37,585 nucleotides of DNA from a bacterium (GTDB lineage Bacteria > Patescibacteriota > Doudnabacteria > UBA920 > 2-01-FULL-46-14). Positions 6,828 through 16,200 of the stretch are shown piece by piece; the stretch's first letter is position 1, and each line of letters starts with the position of its first letter. The DNA lies in NCBI GenBank assembly GCA_030700065.1, contig JAUYKH010000017.1, positions 1 through 37,585 on the forward strand, given 5' to 3'. The notes beneath the pieces were generated by a model that was not told where the DNA came from, ran no database searches, and saw only the letters and a program-made list of their open reading frames with translations. Made by a program: the position numbers and the translations under genes.

Positions 6828-7710
6828 TTGGCTCCTCGATATGAATGTGGTCGCCTCTGGTGGTTGACCGCGCTCGGCAATCCTCGCCGGGCAGATAATT
6901 TACAGGGTACTCGCAGAGAATACTGACAAAACCAACCGCCTGCGCGTCCAGAATCATTTGTCTCAATATCTCGGCGTTTCCGGCGTATTCGGGCTTGAGA
7001 TTGATATCAACCGAAAAACCGTTGTAATGATTGGGGCTGGCATGATTGACAACCGGGCAAAATGCTTCGGTCACTTGAAACGTATTGTTATTTTTTTCGC
7101 TGATCATTCGCTTCAGCCGGTCGCCAAGTCCGCGATTGGCGTAAGGGTTGGTATTCGTGGTTTTTACCGGAATGCCCAAACTTTTCAAATCCACACAGTC
7201 AATACATTTAACCTGCATGTCATAGCGAGGGGGGGGCTTGATCGCCGCGGGACAGGTGAGGCCTGCCACTGGCGGAACGGATACGGTCGTTCGGTCAATA
7301 AAACCGACAACTCCCTGAAGGCCTGACAACTTCTCGCAAACATCTGCCGGTAAAACACCAACGTAACTGCCGACAGTGGAGCCTACTCTTAACAACGATC
7401 CGCTTAATCCCTCCTGATTACAAATCGCGGTCAGACTGACTAACACAAAAAAAACCAACGCGCCGATTAGAACAACTACCGCAACAACCGGCAACACGTA
7501 CGGAGCGGCCGCGGCGGCGATACTTGTGGCGGCGGAAGCAACTGCCCGCTTCGCCGCTTTTTTCCCCGCTTCCTTAACATAACTTTTTGCCGCGCTTTTT
7601 GCCAAATTCCGCGGAGAATTTTGCGTCTGTCTTTGCTTTAGCCTTTGCTCTTCTCTCTGCCTTTCCAATTCCTCCTGATAAGCCTGTAATTCTTCGTCTA
7701 CCGTTGGCAT
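6811..7710 (-). CDS. Membrane-anchored M15-like peptidase domain protein
   Basis: A 299-residue protein. The N-terminal cytosolic part is charged and coiled-coil-like (about 5-30, EELQAYQEELERQREEQR). A membrane helix spans about 70-96, and an extracytoplasmic C-terminal domain spans about 160-295. That domain carries an M15-type zinc signature: H228-Y-N-G-F-S-V-D235, then GDHIHIE with H288 and H290. M15 enzymes cleave D-Ala-containing peptidoglycan stems. In a type IV secretion locus this fits a wall-remodelling role analogous to VirB1. It is 11 bp after virB4 and overlaps the propeller gene. The Glu of the usual ExxH segment is not obvious, so activity is uncertain. Confidence 0.7.
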   Translation of the reverse strand: MPTVDEELQAYQEELERQREEQRLKQRQTQNSPRNLAKSAAKSYVKEAGKKAAKRAVASAATSIAAAAAPYVLPVVAVVVLIGALVFFVLVSLTAICNQEGLSGSLLRVGSTVGSYVGVLPADVCEKLSGLQGVVGFIDRTTVSVPPVAGLTCPAAIKPPPRYDMQVKCIDCVDLKSLGIPVKTTNTNPYANRGLGDRLKRMISEKNNNTFQVTEAFCPVVNHASPNHYNGFSVDINLKPEYAGNAEILRQMILDAQAVGFVSILCEYPVNYLPGEDCRARSTTRGDHIHIEEPNAFNS

Positions 7711-7721
7711 AAAAAGACAGC

Positions 7722-9536
7722 CTATTGATTTTCCAATGCCTCTTTTGCCTTTTGAATATCGAGGCGCTGTTTCGGGTCAGTCGTGATAATCTGGTCCTCG
7801 GTATAGGAGGCAACAACCCGAATAGCCACGTGTTTTAATCCGGCGAAGAAAATCCCCTCGCCGACTTCGCTCTCGAGGAGCAGATATTTTTCTCCTTCGG
7901 TCAGAAAAAAAGTCTCGGCGACGATATCGATCGAGGCGGGCGATTGTTTGAGCAGAAGCTGGATGGAGGAGTTGGTCACGACCGGTTTGCCGTACGGGCT
8001 GGCAAGAAAATCCGAGACATCCTGCGTGATCGTGGTCAGGCCCAGATAATATTTGCGCGACCGTTTGGCAATCCCGAACAAAAACCGGGCCGAATCCTCG
8101 TGCTGCATCATCCACCACGCTTCGTCAATGACCAGAATGCGCTTCTTCAGAGACGATCTGACCTCGTTCCAAATGAAATTCAAAATCACGTAAATCGCGA
8201 TTGGCCGCAGCACATCCTCCAAATCGCGAATCGAAAAAACGACCAGCTGGTTGTCGAGGTTGATATTCGTCGGCTGATTGAAAATCCCGCTGAATGTGCC
8301 GTCCGTATATTTCGAAAGGCGCTGGGCGAGGCTCTCCGCCCCTTGAATACCGCCCAAAACCTCCACCAGATCGCTCATTGTCGGAATTTGCGCTGTCGAA
8401 AAATCCGACTGCGGGGTGATGTCGTGCGTCGCGTAAGTCTCCCAGATAGCCCGATCCATGATCGCTTCTTCGGTCGGGTCGAGTTTGCCCAGCATCAAAT
8501 TCATGAGTCCCAAAAGGTTGATGACCGCTGACCGCAAAACGTCCGCCGGATCCTCGTCCGCGAGCCCTTTGGGCAGGTCAAAGGGATTGATTCGGGAATT
8601 TGAATTAAGTGAGACTCCAAGGTAAGACCCGCCGACGGCCTCGGCCAAATGTTTGTATTCATTCTCGGGGTCGATGATTATGACGTCCGCGCCAATCATC
8701 AGGGATCGCAGGACCTCGAGCTTCACGGCATAGGATTTGCCAGCGCCGGCTTTGGCGAAGACGACTGAATTCGCGTTTTCCATCTGAAAGCGGTCGAACA
8801 GAATCAAACTGTTGTTGTGGCGGTTTATCCCGTACAAAATCCCGTCATTTGAGGTCAACTCCGAGGAGACAAAAGGAAAAGCAGTGGAAAGCGGCCCGGT
8901 ATTCATGTTGGTTGAAATGGCGAGCTCGTCCGCCCCCAAAGGCAGGGTGGAATTGAAGCCCTGCTCGGCCTGCAAAACGGCGCGCTTGGTAACCACGAGT
9001 TTGGAGGAGAGGGCTGACTCAACGCTCGACGAAATCTTGTCCAATGCCGGCAGGTCATCCGCGTACACCGTGAAATAAAGGGCAAACCGGAAGTACCGCT
9101 CCGTCCCTTGCTGAAGGCTGTCGCGCAATTCCTCGACGTCATGATAAGCGGTTTCGAGCATGGGATCTCTCACGGCTCCTTTATCCTGATTCATACTGAT
9201 GGTCGCCTGGAGCTGGCCGACTTTGTCGCGCAGTTTCTTCATTATCACATCGGTCTCCATGGGGTAAATGAACATCGAAATATCCATGGGGATGTCCATA
9301 TTGATTACCGGGGACAGCCAGTTGGTCGAAAGATACCGCGGATAGGTCAGCACAAAGAATGATCTCGCGTATTTGCCCGAGACCTGGAGATAATTGCTCT
9401 CCACCTTCATCGCCGAAGGGGCGATGAGATCCCGCAGAGAGGAAATGCCCTTGCGAAAAGCACGTTCGGCTTCCAGCAATTGCCTGCCAACGCTTTTTTC
9501 CGGCGATTTATTTTTTGAAAAAAAATTCAGCTTCAT
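7722..9536 (-). CDS. virB4: VirB4-family type IV secretion ATPase
   Basis: A 604-residue cytosolic ATPase that powers type IV secretion or conjugation. Residues 1-230 match the C-terminal half of the VirB4/CagE N-domain. Walker A is FAKAGAGKSYA (lysine about 267). Walker B is RILVIDEAWWMM (Asp-Glu about 471-472). TTITQDVSDF (about 501-510) is the conserved VirB4/TraC motif, and a short C-terminal lobe follows. The start overlaps the previous gene by ATGA. Compared with the usual ~800 residues of VirB4 it lacks the extreme N-terminus, which is encoded separately upstream. Confidence 0.93.
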   Translation of the reverse strand: MKLNFFSKNKSPEKSVGRQLLEAERAFRKGISSLRDLIAPSAMKVESNYLQVSGKYARSFFVLTYPRYLSTNWLSPVINMDIPMDISMFIYPMETDVIMKKLRDKVGQLQATISMNQDKGAVRDPMLETAYHDVEELRDSLQQGTERYFRFALYFTVYADDLPALDKISSSVESALSSKLVVTKRAVLQAEQGFNSTLPLGADELAISTNMNTGPLSTAFPFVSSELTSNDGILYGINRHNNSLILFDRFQMENANSVVFAKAGAGKSYAVKLEVLRSLMIGADVIIIDPENEYKHLAEAVGGSYLGVSLNSNSRINPFDLPKGLADEDPADVLRSAVINLLGLMNLMLGKLDPTEEAIMDRAIWETYATHDITPQSDFSTAQIPTMSDLVEVLGGIQGAESLAQRLSKYTDGTFSGIFNQPTNINLDNQLVVFSIRDLEDVLRPIAIYVILNFIWNEVRSSLKKRILVIDEAWWMMQHEDSARFLFGIAKRSRKYYLGLTTITQDVSDFLASPYGKPVVTNSSIQLLLKQSPASIDIVAETFFLTEGEKYLLLESEVGEGIFFAGLKHVAIRVVASYTEDQIITTDPKQRLDIQKAKEALENQ

Positions 9537-10213
9537 CTTTGTAATTTCATGTCCTCCAGGGATTTGGTATCAAGCGGCGGAGCGTCAAAATTATATGAAA
9601 GATACAAAAGCTCTACGAGCTCCTCGGTGCGAAGCACGATGCTTCGAAGGCCCATTCCGCCCAGTTCGGAGATAACATGGTTGACGCGCTCCTCGAGCTT
9701 GATTTTTGCCTTCTCAAAATCCTCCTGCGCTCCCGCGACCCCGGCCGCGGGATTGAGAATCTTCTTTATTCTGCCGCCAAAGCCCTCGGCCACCGGCGCC
9801 GAACTATACGGAACAACGATATAGAATGTTTTGCTCATAATACTGGCGTACTCCACGAGCTTGCCGACGTATTCGATATACTCCGTCATCTGAATTCTCA
9901 AAAGTTCGTTGGTTTGCCCGGAAGCCAGGGTTTGAAGTTTTTCCAAATAGCCGTTGATGTCCAAAATCCTCGAATGGATCAAAATCTGCACAGGGAAATC
10001 AAGCGAGTTCAAAAAGCCCTGAAACGCCCCGGTGAGCGCGTTCTGCTCGTCCTCGGATTTGAGCGCGAAATTCGTGCTCGAAACTGTGATGATTGCCCGC
10101 AGACCCCCGTCTCTTAAGACCAATACATTATCCTTCACCTCGGAAATATTCAAATACTTCTGGGTTGATTCAGGGGGTTTTGGTGTCCGGCTTTTTGTTT
10201 GCATCTCTGGCAT
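9533..10213 (-). CDS. TraC N-terminal-domain-like protein
   Basis: A 226-residue protein. Residues 20-80 (YLNISEVKDNVLVLRDGGLR and following strands) match the first domain of TraC/VirB4 proteins. A helical region (FQGFLNSLDFPVQILIHSRI, then a long helix about 105-165) follows. Its stop overlaps the virB4 start by 4 bp (ATGA). This suggests a VirB4 polypeptide split into two chains, an arrangement often seen in CPR and Gram-positive systems. No Walker motifs are present, as expected for this half. It probably contacts the PrgI/VirB3-like membrane protein encoded just upstream. Confidence 0.75.
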   Translation of the reverse strand: MPEMQTKSRTPKPPESTQKYLNISEVKDNVLVLRDGGLRAIITVSSTNFALKSEDEQNALTGAFQGFLNSLDFPVQILIHSRILDINGYLEKLQTLASGQTNELLRIQMTEYIEYVGKLVEYASIMSKTFYIVVPYSSAPVAEGFGGRIKKILNPAAGVAGAQEDFEKAKIKLEERVNHVISELGGMGLRSIVLRTEELVELLYLSYNFDAPPLDTKSLEDMKLQR

Positions 10214-10215
10214 AC

Positions 10216-10294
10216 AATAAGTTTCTATAAGTTTCTATGTATTTCTACATATTTCAAGAAACTCATGGAAATAAATTGAAATTAATAGAAATTT
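10216..10294. repeat. AT-rich hairpin built from TTTCTAT units
   Basis: The left half repeats AGTTTCTATA, AGTTTCTATG and ATTTCTACAT. The right half holds complementary GAAAT/AGAAA units (AAGAAACT, GGAAATAAA, GAAATT, TAGAAATTT). The two halves can fold together. It fills the spacer between prgI and the TraC-like gene and contains no gene. Confidence 0.55.
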
Positions 10295-10298
10295 GTTG

Positions 10299-10769
10299 TC
10301 AAAGCTTATCAAGCCATTGTTTACCAATACCTCCGCTGTGAATTAGCCGTTCCTCTTCCGCGGCCTTTTGATCAAGCAGATACGCCAGACTCTTGAGTCG
10401 GCTCATCCTGTTCGTCTGGTCTTTCGACTGCTGCGCCGCCGGCTGTTCCCGCTCTATTACCCTTTTTTTAACTTCAATTGCGTCTGCCGCCCCCCGGATA
10501 AATACGCGGTACCGGGGGGTGAAAAAAAATTTCACCAAGCCAGCGATGCTTCCCAATACGGGCCGGCCGTTAAATTTCCCGAACGCCAGCATCATAAACA
10601 CGAAAGCCGTCGGCAGGGTTGCCGCAAAAAAATACAGACTGACTTTAAACATGCTCCAGAAAAGAAACACCAAAAGCCCGCCGCCCAAGAGCGTCAAAAA
10701 CTGCTTCAAGGTGAGCGGTCCGATGATTTTGTCTTCCACGTCCACAAATTGGGGGATATTATACTGCAT
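10299..10769 (-). CDS. prgI: PrgI-family (VirB3-like) membrane protein
   Basis: A 156-residue protein. The PrgI signature opens it: MQYNIPQFVDVEDKIIGPLT, then LKQFLTLLGGG. Two membrane helices follow at about 26-43 and 47-65, then a short basic segment (FTPRYRVFIRG) and a cytosolic helical tail. PrgI is the VirB3 equivalent of Gram-positive and CPR type IV systems and docks VirB4 to the membrane. Position directly before the TraC-like and VirB4 genes is the standard order. A possible promoter lies about 50 bp upstream. Confidence 0.9.
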   Translation of the reverse strand: MQYNIPQFVDVEDKIIGPLTLKQFLTLLGGGLLVFLFWSMFKVSLYFFAATLPTAFVFMMLAFGKFNGRPVLGSIAGLVKFFFTPRYRVFIRGAADAIEVKKRVIEREQPAAQQSKDQTNRMSRLKSLAYLLDQKAAEEERLIHSGGIGKQWLDKL

Positions 10770-10814
10770 GGGCTACGAAATTTTGTTTCAAAACGGCAGA
10801 AAATTGGCTTTTTT

Positions 10815-10842
10815 ATTATAGCATAATTCAGGTTAAACACAA
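10815..10842 (-). promoter_or_regulatory. Possible internal promoter before prgI
   Basis: A perfect TATAAT (10815-10820, minus strand) is preceded at 16 bp by TTGTGT (10837-10842). The -10 is good and the -35 weak. It may provide extra expression of prgI-virB4 within the long operon. Confidence 0.4.
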
Positions 10843-10848
10843 AAAACC

Positions 10849-10914
10849 GTCATTCCAGCGAAACTTGTCCTCGACCGCGATCGGGGAGCGGAAATCCAGC
10901 ATAGGTGCGGAATG
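10849..10914. repeat. REP-like palindromic element
   Basis: Outer arms CATTCC (10851-10856) and GGAATG (10909-10914) enclose a GC-rich centre with CCGCGATCGGGG. The GTCATTCC...GGAAATCCAGC pattern resembles the widespread bacterial palindromes of the form 'GTCATTCCnGCG...GGAATCCAG'. It is noncoding and lies between two operon genes. Confidence 0.6.
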
Positions 10915-10920
10915 GCAATT

Positions 10921-11529
10921 TTAATTAGTGAGGATTTTTTTGAGGCTTGTTCTAAAGTCCGCGATTGCTTCGATTTCATGGTGACCCAGGGCTGACGGTT
11001 CATCCCCTGACATTATTGTCAAACCCGCGTCCAGATAATCCCGGTACAGCGGGCTTTGTTCAAACGCGACGGTTATTTCATCCGGAGTGGTCAGTTTATT
11101 TTTTACCAAAACCCGCAAGCGCGTTGCCAACGCTTCGAGAAATGTATAAACCGAAGAGGCGAGGCGCAAATCTTTTACGGTTAATGTCCCTAGTTTGCCG
11201 GGATCATTAACTGGAGCGGCGGTTTGTTGGACTTGGGGTTTTGACGCTTTCTGGCCTAATTCTTGCCTGCCCGCCGGGGCGGGATTTCTAATTCTTGGTT
11301 CTGTTATTGACGCGACATGACTTTGCACGGCCGCCTTGTGATCCTGAATCGCCTCTTTGTGCTCCTGGGTAACAACCGGCATATGAACCGACAAGATTCG
11401 GTCCAACTCCTTGATCTGGTCCGTATTCATCTTCGGCAACAAAAACAGCCACTCGCGTTTCTCGTCGGGGGCAAGAATAGTCGACTGCTCTATTTTATTT
11501 TTTATTTGTTGAAATTGATCAGGGGACAT
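10921..11529 (-). CDS. Secretion-locus cytosolic protein, unknown
   Basis: A 202-residue protein that I do not recognise. The N-terminal 75 residues are helical (SPDQFQQIKNKIEQ, then DEKREWLFLLPKM). A linker of about 45 residues contains repeat-derived NPAPAGRQE, then Gln/Pro-rich sequence. The C-terminal helical part is KLGTLTVKDLRLASSVYTFL onward. No membrane helix is seen. ATG 11529 is chosen; the longer reading would begin at a TTG inside the AT-rich spacer repeat. It lies between the 535-residue protein and prgI in the same orientation, so it is probably an accessory of the secretion system. Confidence 0.65.
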   Translation of the reverse strand: MSPDQFQQIKNKIEQSTILAPDEKREWLFLLPKMNTDQIKELDRILSVHMPVVTQEHKEAIQDHKAAVQSHVASITEPRIRNPAPAGRQELGQKASKPQVQQTAAPVNDPGKLGTLTVKDLRLASSVYTFLEALATRLRVLVKNKLTTPDEITVAFEQSPLYRDYLDAGLTIMSGDEPSALGHHEIEAIADFRTSLKKILTN

Positions 11530-11644
11530 TGACTGCAAATTTATAATTCCCAATTTGCAATTTTCAATAAATGTCGCAATAACTCAATGTTTGAAAATTG
11601 AATCATTGAGATTTGATTGCAAATTGAAAACTGTAAATTGAAAA
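11530..11644. repeat. AT-rich palindromic spacer repeat
   Basis: Runs of TGCAATTTTCAAT on the left and GCAAATTGAAAAC, GTAAATTGAAAATT on the right fold onto each other around a core, CAATGTTTGAAAATTG then TCATTGAG. It is one of about ten related spacers in the window (others at 22356, 23359, 32294, 32990, 34515 and 34948). Confidence 0.7.
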
Positions 11645-13252
11645 TTAGTTCGGATTTTTGTCTATCTTTCGCTCTAAATCTTTCAATCTCCTTTCCACCG
11701 CGTATTCGCTTCCGGCGACCATCTGCCCCTGCCCGGTGGGCGGCTGCTTCGTCCCAGCTTGAACTATGGCCTCATTAACCGAAACAAGGTTTTGCGCGGG
11801 AAGATTCGGCGGCGGCTCTGCGGGTTTGGAATGTGGAATTTGGAATGTGGAATTTGGGGTTATTGATTTTATAGCAGGTTTTGATTCCGGTGTTCTCTTC
11901 CCATATTCTCTATTCTCTATTCTATATTCTTGCTTCTGGGGTTTCTCGTACGCCTGCCGAATTTTGTTCAGCTCATCTAATGTTGACCGGTACAAATTTT
12001 TGTCAAACCCCGGCTTCTTCTTTATATCCCTCTCCCCCGGCGGCCTGCCTGCCGGCGAGGCAGGGAGAGGGGAGGGTGAGGGGGAAAGCGGCGGGGACTT
12101 CACCACTTCCTCTTTCTTCCTATATTCTCTATTCTCCATTCTAGATTCTTCTATTCTCGGCCCTTGCTCTTCCCTCTGCTTTTTCAATTCATCCAGCGTG
12201 GAGCGATACAAATCTTCGTTGAGCGAACTGGTCCTCGGCACTATCGGTTCTTCGCTGATGATTCTAGCGGGCGGTGGTACTATACGCGGTTCGAGAATTT
12301 CCGGCTTTATCATCTGTTTCTTCCCATATTCTATATTCTCTATTCTAGATTCTCTTTGGGGAGGCCGCGGCGCCGCCGGAAGTTCCCTTCCCACTCCCTC
12401 CCCAGTCTTTTTCCTATATTCTCCATTCTCCCCGCCTGCCGGCGAGGCAGGTATTCTATATTCCTCTCTCGGCTTCGAAGGCGGCCTGGGTACCGGCGGA
12501 GGAGATACGACGACTTTTGGCGGGGTAGGCGAAGGCACGGCGGGGTTCGGCGCAAGTATTGGTTCATCTTTGGCTGCTTGCTCATAACGCCCCGCCACGA
12601 AATACAACCAATCATATAACATCAGTATCTTCTGCAGAAGCGCTTTCTCGTCGGGTCTCAAATTTTTTGCGTTTGGCGACTCAGCAACATACCTTGCCTC
12701 TTCCAACCGCGATCGTCCTCCTCGGACCGCGTCCAGAGGAAACCATCGGTTGTAATCCGCAATCCAATTCTGTAAGGACTGCGTTTGTGATATGTTCTCA
12801 CCTCTAATTACAAGTTTTTGCCCGCCCAAAGTCTCTTTATTTTTGCTCAGACCGCTCAGGAGTGTTTTGTGCAATTTTTCCAAAGTTTCGGGATTATCGG
12901 CATAAATTTGAAACAGAAATTCTGTCCAGTATCTGATATCAACCCAATCCAACTTCAGCGCATCTGCAATCTGATCGGCAAAAAATGTTTCTTTCTCTTT
13001 ATCGCTTATGGTAGCAAGCGCGAACAATTTAAGAACCTTTATCAAGCGCAAATATCCGGCCGCAAGCTCCGGCGGCAACTGTTCCATAACTGGATCAAGT
13101 TTTGCCACCAATGATATGGCCAAGTCTTTGGCCAGGACCGGATTCGGCGCATCTTGAATATATGCCACCGCACCTTCCATAGACCCATAGTTGGCCGGAT
13201 TTCGCAGCTCCGATGCCGACACCTTCTCAAAATTGTCGAGAGTTATTTCCAT
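11645..13252 (-). CDS. Secretion-locus protein with helical N-domain and repeat-rich tail
   Basis: A 535-residue protein. Residues 1-235 form a helical soluble domain. From about 240 to the end it is Pro/Arg/Glu-rich and disordered. The tail contains two copies of LYRSTLDEL(K/N)K(Q/I)R (coding 12160-12215 and 11950-12000). It also carries several repeat-derived peptides of the type EYRIENREYGK or ESRMENREYRKK, and two PASPAG peptides from GC-rich palindromes. It starts one base after the stop of the VirB6-like gene, so the two are coupled. No signal peptide or membrane helix is seen. Function is unknown; a cytosolic scaffold or coupling role is possible. Confidence 0.7.
   Translation of the reverse strand: MEITLDNFEKVSASELRNPANYGSMEGAVAYIQDAPNPVLAKDLAISLVAKLDPVMEQLPPELAAGYLRLIKVLKLFALATISDKEKETFFADQIADALKLDWVDIRYWTEFLFQIYADNPETLEKLHKTLLSGLSKNKETLGGQKLVIRGENISQTQSLQNWIADYNRWFPLDAVRGGRSRLEEARYVAESPNAKNLRPDEKALLQKILMLYDWLYFVAGRYEQAAKDEPILAPNPAVPSPTPPKVVVSPPPVPRPPSKPREEYRIPASPAGGENGEYRKKTGEGVGRELPAAPRPPQRESRIENIEYGKKQMIKPEILEPRIVPPPARIISEEPIVPRTSSLNEDLYRSTLDELKKQREEQGPRIEESRMENREYRKKEEVVKSPPLSPSPSPLPASPAGRPPGERDIKKKPGFDKNLYRSTLDELNKIRQAYEKPQKQEYRIENREYGKRTPESKPAIKSITPNSTFQIPHSKPAEPPPNLPAQNLVSVNEAIVQAGTKQPPTGQGQMVAGSEYAVERRLKDLERKIDKNPN
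12028..12076. repeat. GC-rich palindrome inside a coding region
   Basis: The core 12044-12064 (CCTGCCTGCCGGCGAGGCAG) lies within outer CTCTCCCCC/GAGAGGGGAGG arms. It encodes PLPASPAGRPPGER in the tail of the 535-residue protein. A shorter sister (GCCTGCCGGCGAGGCAGG) lies at 12434-12451, and a relative is in pilM. Confidence 0.7.
12434..12451. repeat. Second GC-rich palindrome in the same gene
   Basis: GCCTGCCGGCGAGGCAGG is identical to the core of the palindrome at 12044. It encodes the IPASPAGGE peptide in the low-complexity tail. Confidence 0.65.
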
Positions 13253-13253
13253 T

Positions 13254-16200
13254 TTATAGCTCTGAAGGGGCCGGGGAAGCGCCTCCTTTTTCTTCCTCCT
13301 CCATGGTTAACTTAATATCTGAAATACCCCTTTTAGCCATTTCCTCAATTATGCGCGCCTTCATCGCTGGGCTAAGGCTTGCTTTCTTATCAAGCAATTC
13401 GGTGGTCAAAGCCTTATTGGCCCTGAAAGTCTCTGCCATAACATCAAAATTAATGTTTTCCGGTGTCAGCTCCGCATCGCCTTTGTTTATGCCAAACATC
13501 CTCAATGCCCTGGCTTGGAAATCGCGAACCCGATGAACCGTATCCACGTATGCCGGCCCGAGCGAACTGTAGAGTTTTTCCGAAGCTTTGGAAATGCCTA
13601 GTACGTTACCTTTGGCATCCATGCGCATAAATGCCGCCGGTTCTATGCCGGAACCTATCCAATTGCTCGCACTCCCCCTATCCATGCGAAACTTGGCTGC
13701 GCCGGTCCGGCGGGCACTATATAACTCGCTCTCCAATTTTTTTGTGCTCTTAACAGTATTTTTGAACTGATCAACGTTGGCAATAGTATTGCCTTCAAAA
13801 TCGACGCTTTCCAAAATTTTATATTCGCGCCCGTCCCTTATTTCAGTTCTATAACTCGGCTTAAAAACGCCGGTATCGGCCAGCCCCTGCAGCATCGCTC
13901 CGGTGCCTTTTTCTCTCGCCAATTTTTCGTACCCGGAAAAATCATCCGCCGCTCGGAAATTCCCATCCCACTCTTCTACGGCCCCGCCAATTGATCTGGC
14001 GTTTCTTGATGCTTCGGCAAAATCGTCAAGGCGCGCAAATTGCCGGCCAATCTGCTCCGGCGTCCAGCCGACTTCCTCAAGTTTTTTTCGAGCCATTGTG
14101 CGCTCTTCGCCAGGCTCATAAGTCACGGCAAAATTTTCATCCTTCTCCAATTCTTGCCTAGCCTGCTCCCTGGCAATCGGTTCTCCGACGCCGGCCCCGG
14201 TTTTCTGTTTGACGCGCTTTTCTAATTCCTCATCATACCTTTTTTGCTTCTCGTAAAGTACAATATCGTTTTCGTTTCTTCCCAAAATCGCCGCTCGCAT
14301 AACGCCCAGCACATCCTCGGCATGACGGGCATTGCTAAAAGCTCTGGCCTTTTCATTGGCCGAAAGGCCGGATTCGTCATAATACTTGGCTTTCTCGGCA
14401 ATAAGCCGGCTCTCAGCCATTCTTCCATACATTGTTTTTTGACCCAACTCTGGCAGTCCCATTTTCCATTTCCACTCTGTCGGCATCATTCTGTTTAAAG
14501 TATCGTGGCTGTAACCGATTGCTCCTTCGTACGCCTCGCGCTCTTTCTCTTCCTTTCTCTTTTTCCAGGCTTCCTTCGCCACTCTCGGATTGAGAAATTC
14601 CATGACCTGATAAAGCCCCGCCCGCCCCTTTTGCCCTTTTTCTTTAGCGGCACCCAAGGCTTGGGTCAGACGCTTGGTATAAGCTCTTGCCCCAAGTCCT
14701 GCGAGTGCCCCGACACCTTTCCCCCCCCAGGCAAACGGCGCTTTGAGGCCCCGCTCCGCCAAGCCGACAATCGCCCCCGCGCCAGCTATCCCCATGCTCT
14801 TTGCCACAAGCAACTCTACCCATTTAAATGCCAAAATCAGTACAAAAATTGTGCCAAGCTGCAACATTTGGGCGAATGTTACTCCACCATTTTGATTTTT
14901 CAAAAGGTTGAGGTAATCAACCGTATCTGGGTTGGTTATTGTTTTGTCAAACAACGTCGGCAACAGCTTCATCCCCTTTGTATAAATTTCAAAGTCCAAC
15001 CGAAGGAAAAATGCAAAAATCGGACCGAACAGGACATACTTTGTATAAGTGGACCACCATTGTTTCCCATAACTAACCGTGGCCGGTACCACGAGTAAAG
15101 CAAAAGCAAGAGGCGACAGTACAAGCAGTACATATATCATGACCGTCCGAATCAACATAAAAGCGGCCATCGCCCCAAAGGTAATCACCACGGCAAGTTG
15201 TAAAATAAATTCGAACAGTATGGTCATAGTTCCGGCTAAAGCGCCGGAGGTGCTGGTACTAAACACCCTGAATCCGTCGACAATTTTTGACAGATGCTCG
15301 ACGCTTAATTTTTGATATAGATATCTAACTCCAGTCATGCCCTCTCCACCTTCTACTACCGTACTCACAGGCAAGAAGCTAAACTGGGCGGCATCTGAAA
15401 CTTGCAGGATGATTCTTGCGATGACCAGACTGAAATTGACCAGCAAGGCCATGACGACCAGGTTGACCAAAAGTTTTTTGTAACTATAGTTCTCCAGCTT
15501 CAGAATCGTTGCAAAGCCGATTATAATCAAAAACAAAATAAAGAACATATTCACCGCATCACGCACAAAAGTCCAACCAGCTAATATCGGCCCTCCGGCA
15601 AACTGGCTGGCGTCCATACTCAAAGTTGCCTCGAGTATCGGAACAATAATTATGGCGCCCAAATACTTAATAATCGAGCCGACAATCGTTACAATCGCAC
15701 CAATGATGATGTTTAAAACAGAAATCAAAGTCCCCGTAAATGTGTCTGCAATACCTTTCCCGCCCGTTGCAGAAGTGGTGGAGTTCCCGGCTGAACCTGA
15801 TACATACGGGTTGGCGTCCCCCGCCGCCTTAGCCGCCGCGTCCAATTCGGCCTGTGAACCATAAATCTCAAGCGTCGCCGTAACAGGAGCATTCGTGTAC
15901 GGCTCGTCAGTGGCACCCACGGTACCGCTCAAATCCAAAACCGGGAATACCCAAATTTTTCTTTTGCCGATCGGATATTGGCTCTCACTCGTGTCCAGCT
16001 CCAGTGTTTGCTTAAATGGTAACTCCGTTGCTGACGGTTTGGCGACCGCCTCAAAATGACACCCGCCCCAAATGATATAGCCGATGACCCCGCCGACAAA
16101 CGGATTGTACGCGCCGCAAATATCGGTTGCTCCTTGCCCCACGCTCGCGACATAAAATCCCTGAATTGTGTCGTTTTTTGGTCTGTCAATTTTATCCCCT

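Noticed and set aside
7944-8531. 195-codon plus-strand open frame
   Set aside because: Shadow of virB4, whose Walker motifs are on the other strand.
11766-12587. 273-codon plus-strand open frame
   Set aside because: It is antisense to the tail of the 535-residue protein and consists of reverse-read repeats with low complexity. No start signals are present.
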